Shown: positions 14,528 through 17,511 of the stretch, in pieces
How the letters are laid out: the number at the start of each line of letters is the position of its first letter
Position numbering within the stretch: position 1 is the stretch's first letter
DNA from: CAJGBR01 sp045637425
GTDB lineage: Bacteria; Bacteroidota; Bacteroidia; Bacteroidales; Rikenellaceae
Length of the DNA stretch: 17,511 bases
Assembly: GCA_045637425.1 (NCBI GenBank)
Contig: JAZTZL010000022.1
Span: forward strand, 1-17,511
Direction: 5' to 3'
The notes under the pieces: generated by a model
The model's input: only the letters and a program-made list of their open reading frames with translations
Told to the model about the DNA's origin: nothing
Database searches by the model: none
Made by a program: the position numbers and the translations under genes

Positions 14528-15848
14528 TATATACACTGTATTTTATCTCGAGTTTGATTTTGTAATCCGAATTTCTATCTTGCTGAGAAATTACGACATT
14601 TTTTGTAGATGCTCCATATTTTCCAACAATCATCTGCAGTGTTGATTTGCTTGTGCCCATCGCGCCTACTTGATCCTTAATGAATTCGGTAACATCATAC
14701 TCATATCGAGTTGACTTATAACTGAGCCTGTCGATAATAAGGTTGCCTGTACTGATTTTTTCATTTTCGTCAGTGATAACAGACATATTCACATTCGACT
14801 CATTTGAAATATACAGAGCTACGTTATTTGACAACTCTGCAAAATTATGCTCGTGTCCGTACGATTTTTCTGCGGGATAGATGTACAATCTTGCAGACGA
14901 TACGATTCCGTGTGTGCCCAACTTCTGAATTTCATTAAGGTACGGGAATGAGATGCGAGTGTACATACCGCTGAGTCCCTGAATGTATGAACAGTTTTCG
15001 GTATTTGTCGACGGAATTTCCACATCACCCTTACCTGTTACATTCGCAGTCGGAGTACCACTTCTGTCGTGGTAGAAATGGTTCATTTGCAACTCAGGAT
15101 AGTTTCTGAAAATGAGCGAGTGTTCTTCGCGAGGTTTGTCACCTGAAGTGTGGTAGTACAACTTCAGGGCGAAGGTTGTGTCTGCATTCTGGAACGACAA
15201 AATCTGGTTTACCGATTCGTCAGCTACCAGCGCAAAACCCTTTTGAAAACGTTCGAACAAGTTTTGACTTGAAGCCGTATCTGATTTGGTTTTGAGCATA
15301 TGCAGAATTTTGATACCCAAAGAGTCTGACATTCTGAACTCGATAGTGCGACGTCTTTGAGGTCCTGGAGTATACTCGTGAGAGGCCATCTTCTTGCCGA
15401 GTTTGAAAGAGTTGTGAGCATACCACTCTCCATCTTCGTTAGGTTCGATACGATTTTCCAATTGGTACACATCAAACTTCATCGGTTTGGTTGTATCGCC
15501 ACAAAACTCTAGTCCGTGAGTGAGAATCATAGTCAGCGAGTCGAAATAGAGACGTTCTTTGTTGTTTTCGTCGAACGATAATCTCAAATCGTCGGTCGTC
15601 GGACTGAATATGAAATATCCCACAGACTTTGTTTTTCCAAAATACTTGTCTTCGAAATTTCCGACAAAGATATTTTCGCTATTCGATGTGCGAACCGAGT
15701 CGAGCATTCCAGTTGAGATATTGATCGTGCAAGTGTCGATAATAATATTGCGGGTTGATACCGATACCCACTTAGAGCCGAAATCTGAAATGTTGTCAGA
15801 GCAAGCTACAAATCCAACCAGCAACAAGAATAAAAAAAGTTTCTTCAT
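14517..15848 (-). CDS. DUF4270 family lipoprotein
   Basis: The 443-aa product starts with a lipoprotein signal and lipobox VACSDN (Cys16). Downstream features match DUF4270 proteins of Bacteroidota as I know them: the early MLDSVRTSNSENIFVGNFEDKYFG-type block (residues about 48-71), a beta-rich body, and a C-terminal VTEFIKDQV-type segment. The function of this family is not established. Lipidation suggests the outer membrane. It is the first gene of a - strand pair with the FadL-like barrel, whose start lies inside its 3' end. It diverges from the Kelch gene across 239 bases, so both promoters must lie there. The ATG at 15848 gives a normal MKK signal start. Confidence 0.85.
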   Translation of the reverse strand: MKKLFLFLLLVGFVACSDNISDFGSKWVSVSTRNIIIDTCTINISTGMLDSVRTSNSENIFVGNFEDKYFGKTKSVGYFIFSPTTDDLRLSFDENNKERLYFDSLTMILTHGLEFCGDTTKPMKFDVYQLENRIEPNEDGEWYAHNSFKLGKKMASHEYTPGPQRRRTIEFRMSDSLGIKILHMLKTKSDTASSQNLFERFQKGFALVADESVNQILSFQNADTTFALKLYYHTSGDKPREEHSLIFRNYPELQMNHFYHDRSGTPTANVTGKGDVEIPSTNTENCSYIQGLSGMYTRISFPYLNEIQKLGTHGIVSSARLYIYPAEKSYGHEHNFAELSNNVALYISNESNVNMSVITDENEKISTGNLIIDRLSYKSTRYEYDVTEFIKDQVGAMGTSKSTLQMIVGKYGASTKNVVISQQDRNSDYKIKLEIKYSVYNEK

Positions 15849-15871
15849 AGGTCTTCCGCTAAATTAATGCG

Positions 15872-15901
15872 CAAAATAAAATCCTAAACCTTAAATACGA
15901 A
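15872..15901 (-). promoter_or_regulatory. Weak promoter candidate for the DUF4270 gene
   Basis: On the - strand, TTCG (forward 15898-15901) and TATTTTG (forward 15872-15878) are spaced by 19 bases. The second is one base short of the Bacteroidota -7 consensus TAnnTTTG and the first is a three-of-four match to the -33 box. The leader would be very short. This is a suggestion only. Confidence 0.2.
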
Positions 15902-16029
15902 AATGTAATCTTTGAGTTTTGTGTTTTTAACGGTGAATTGCTGTGTTTATTCCGTAGAATGATATATGGTATTTTGTGGTTGAATTTTGGTATTTAGTCG
16001 ATAAAAATACCTGTTTTGAAGATTATATT

Positions 16030-16059
16030 TTTAATTGGGAAGTTGTAGTTTTATTTTCG
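16030..16059 (+). promoter_or_regulatory. Weak promoter candidate for the Kelch gene
   Basis: TATTTTCG at 16052-16059 matches seven of eight positions of the Bacteroidota -7 element TAnnTTTG, with TTTA at 16030-16033 as a three-of-four -33 match 18 bases upstream. Transcription would start about 20 bases before the ATG. The AT-rich context makes chance matches likely. Confidence 0.3.
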
Positions 16060-16087
16060 CTGGAAATTTTTTAAGAAAGGACTAGGA

Positions 16088-17095
16088 ATGAAAAGAATTT
16101 TTGTAACAGCGATTGCAATGGTTTCATTGTCACTCGGATTTGTTTCTTGTGGTGGTGATGATGAATTGGTCGGAAACTGGGTGAAAGGATCTGCATTCGA
16201 AGGTGAAGCTCGTAGTGATGCAGCTTCGTTTGTAATTAACGATGAAGCATACGTTGGTTGCGGATACACAGGTAAAAAGAGAATGAATGACTTGTGGAAA
16301 TTCAACCTCGATGGTTCTTGGACTCAATGCGCAGATATGCCGGGCGTTATTCGTTCACACGCTACAGGTTTTGCTGCTGCTGGTAAGGGTTATATGGGAC
16401 TCGGTTTTAACGAAGATATTGAAGAAAATTTCGGTTATCTGAAGGATTTTTACGAATATAATCCTCAGAATAACACTTGGACTAAGATCGCAGACTTTGC
16501 TGGAACAGGTCGCCACAGTGCTTTGGGCTTCGGTATCGGCAATAAAGGTTTTGTCGGAATGGGTTACGATGACAAGTATTTGAAGGATATGTATAGTTAC
16601 ACTCCTTCAACGGGTGCTTGGGAAAAAGTAACAAGTATTCCGGGTTCAAAACGTATGGGTGCATCTGTATTCGTAATCGAAGATATCGCTTATGTATGCT
16701 GCGGTATGGATAACGGTAGCTACGTTGATGAGTTCTACGCTTATGACGCAGCAAAAGATCAATGGACTGAAAAACGTAAAATCGCTAACGTGAGCGACAG
16801 AGATTACGATAACGATTACAATATCCCGCGTGCTTATGCTGCTGCATTTGTAATCAATGGTAAAGGTTATATCACTTGCGGTGAATCAGGCTCTTTGCGT
16901 ACAGACACTTGGGAATACAACCCTGCAACTGACCTCTGGGAAGAACGTACTGGTTTTGAAGGTTCTGCTCGCGCAGGTGCAATCGGTATCACACTCGGAA
17001 ATCGTGGTTTCGTGACTACAGGTCGTAGCGCTTCGTTGAAATTCGACGATACATTCGAATTCCACCCGACTGAAGATTACGATGAATATGACTAA
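16088..17095 (+). CDS. Six-bladed Kelch-repeat lipoprotein
   Basis: The 335-aa product has a lipoprotein signal ending in the lipobox GFVSC (Cys21), followed by GGDDE. The mature part is a Kelch propeller: repeats begin at Arg42, 89, 142, 189, 248 and 295, each with a Gly-rich strand (for example GKGYITCG) and most with a Y/F-x-Y/F-N-P turn and a closing Trp. The Trp residues at 31, 78, 131, 178, 226 and 284 give exactly one per blade, with Trp31 before the first repeat closing the sixth. The tail is acidic (EDYDEYD). Arg codons are mostly CGT (9 of 14), hinting at higher expression. An AAGGA lies a few bases upstream of the ATG. It overlaps the DUF4907 gene. The ligand is unknown, and similarity to sialate mutarotases (NanM) is only at fold level. 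Confidence 0.9.
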   Translation: MKRIFVTAIAMVSLSLGFVSCGGDDELVGNWVKGSAFEGEARSDAASFVINDEAYVGCGYTGKKRMNDLWKFNLDGSWTQCADMPGVIRSHATGFAAAGKGYMGLGFNEDIEENFGYLKDFYEYNPQNNTWTKIADFAGTGRHSALGFGIGNKGFVGMGYDDKYLKDMYSYTPSTGAWEKVTSIPGSKRMGASVFVIEDIAYVCCGMDNGSYVDEFYAYDAAKDQWTEKRKIANVSDRDYDNDYNIPRAYAAAFVINGKGYITCGESGSLRTDTWEYNPATDLWEERTGFEGSARAGAIGITLGNRGFVTTGRSASLKFDDTFEFHPTEDYDEYD

Positions 17096-17414
17096 ACGTT
17101 GCAAAATGATATTGATGACGACAGTTGCTTTGGTGGCTGTCGTCATTTTGTCTTTATCCCTATCTGGCGGCTGTACTCGCAGAGGATTCAGTTATGATGT
17201 TTATCAGGTAGTTGGAGGTTGGGGATATGACGTCAAGTATGAGGGGCAGGTAAAAATTCACCAGCCGTTCATTCCGGCAGTTTCGGGCTCGAAACCTTTC
17301 CCGAGCAAGCGCACTGCTAAACAGACCGCCCGTGCGGTCATAGATCAGATTCTTGAAACGGGTTCGCCTACATTGGACGTCGAAACCGTGAATAAGATAC
17401 TCAAAGACGAATAA
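17082..17414 (+). CDS. DUF4907 family small membrane-anchored or lipid-anchored protein
   Basis: The 110-aa product has a basic start, a hydrophobic segment (about residues 9-28) and a Cys at 31 after SGG. The Cys could be a degenerate lipobox, but -3 is Ser, so simple membrane anchoring or a cleaved signal is also possible. Residues about 40-108 match the small DUF4907 domain: a GWGYD motif, QPFIPAVSG, then F-P-S-K and an A-x-x-V-I-D-Q-I helix. DUF4907 proteins are often encoded beside Kelch lipoproteins in Bacteroidota, as here. Function is unknown. The ATG at 17082 lies inside the Kelch 3' end (14-base overlap), pointing to coupled translation. Alternative in-frame ATGs are at 17088, 17106 and 17115. 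A hairpin with a T-rich 3' flank lies in its first codons. Confidence 0.8.
   Translation: MNMTKRCKMILMTTVALVAVVILSLSLSGGCTRRGFSYDVYQVVGGWGYDVKYEGQVKIHQPFIPAVSGSKPFPSKRTAKQTARAVIDQILETGSPTLDVETVNKILKDE
17115..17155 (+). terminator. Terminator-like hairpin inside the start of the DUF4907 gene
   Basis: ATGACGACAG (17115-17124) and CTGTCGTCAT (17137-17146) form a perfect 10-bp stem around a 12-base loop, followed by TTTGTCTTT. It sits 20 bases after the Kelch stop codon, the usual place for a terminator, yet it is within the DUF4907 coding sequence. It may act as a partial terminator or as 3'-end protection for the Kelch mRNA. Ribosomes translating DUF4907 would disrupt it. Confidence 0.45.
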
Positions 17415-17419
17415 CAAAG

Positions 17420-17446
17420 AATCCTGCATTACGCAGGATTTTTTGT
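17420..17446 (+). terminator. Rho-independent terminator after the DUF4907 gene
   Basis: AATCCTGC (17420-17427) and GCAGGATT (17433-17440) form an 8-bp stem with the loop ATTAC, followed by TTTTG. It lies five bases after the DUF4907 stop. The - strand flank is also T-rich, so it may work in both directions. Confidence 0.85.
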
Positions 17447-17511
17447 TCAATAGAGTTTATTTTAGTGATTTACACATTCTTTCGATGCAAAGTTTTTTCT
17501 GTTCCATATTT

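Larger units (their letters stand above)
15849..16087. other. Divergent intergenic region between DUF4270 and Kelch genes
   Basis: These 239 AT-rich bases separate two divergent transcription units and should hold both promoters. I found no ORF, RNA gene, direct repeat or clear operator palindrome. Only partial promoter matches are present, and these are listed separately. Confidence 0.6.

Noticed and set aside
14528..14536. GTG at 14536 as the start of the barrel protein
   Set aside because: It adds only three residues (MYI) before an ATG that begins a standard MKSR signal peptide. The ATG at 14527 is preferred.
17457..17511. Reverse-strand open frame entering from the right edge and ending in TAA at 17457
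   Set aside because: It could be a 16-codon peptide from an ATG at 17507 or the tail of a convergent gene beyond the window. The other two frames are also open for similar lengths, so nothing can be decided from 55 bases.

Overview
The window looks like a chromosomal segment of a Bacteroidales-type bacterium (phylum Bacteroidota). The signs are the gene order mreB-mreC-mreD-mrdA-rodA, several lipoproteins with a Cys lipobox, DUF4270 and DUF4907 proteins, Kelch lipoproteins, an ACE-like peptidase lipoprotein, and one clear match to the Bacteroidota -7 promoter element TAnnTTTG. The species cannot be named from sequence alone. All intergenic gaps are under 300 bases. I see no rRNA, tRNA, CRISPR array, insertion sequence or phage gene.

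Region 1 (17-5636, + strand) is the cell-elongation operon: MreB filament, MreC and MreD scaffold, the transpeptidase PBP2 and the glycosyltransferase RodA. Genes overlap or nearly touch, so one transcript and translational coupling are likely. Region 2 (5675-13040, + strand) follows with very short gaps: a PMCA-like Ca2+ P-type ATPase, the replication-associated AAA+ ATPase RarA, metal-dependent KDO-8-phosphate synthase KdsA, an unrecognised single-pass membrane protein, and an M2-like zinc peptidase lipoprotein. A strong rho-independent terminator (13066-13097) closes the block.

Region 3 (13217-15848, - strand) is a two-gene unit: a DUF4270 lipoprotein and, overlapping its 3' end, a FadL-like outer-membrane barrel. 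It has its own terminator and converges on region 2. Region 4 (16088-17446, + strand) is divergent from it: a six-bladed Kelch lipoprotein overlapping a DUF4907 protein, ended by a terminator. Regions 3 and 4 look like a small envelope module of undescribed function.

The most notable observation is an in-frame TGA at codon 202 of the Ca2+ ATPase, inside the actuator domain and at a position normally glycine in this family. The reading frame is intact on both sides and all catalytic motifs remain. A recent nonsense mutation or a sequence error is the simplest reading. Restart at a downstream GTG and readthrough are alternatives. A second notable point is a perfect 10-bp terminator-like hairpin inside the start of the DUF4907 coding region, where it could tune expression after the Kelch gene.
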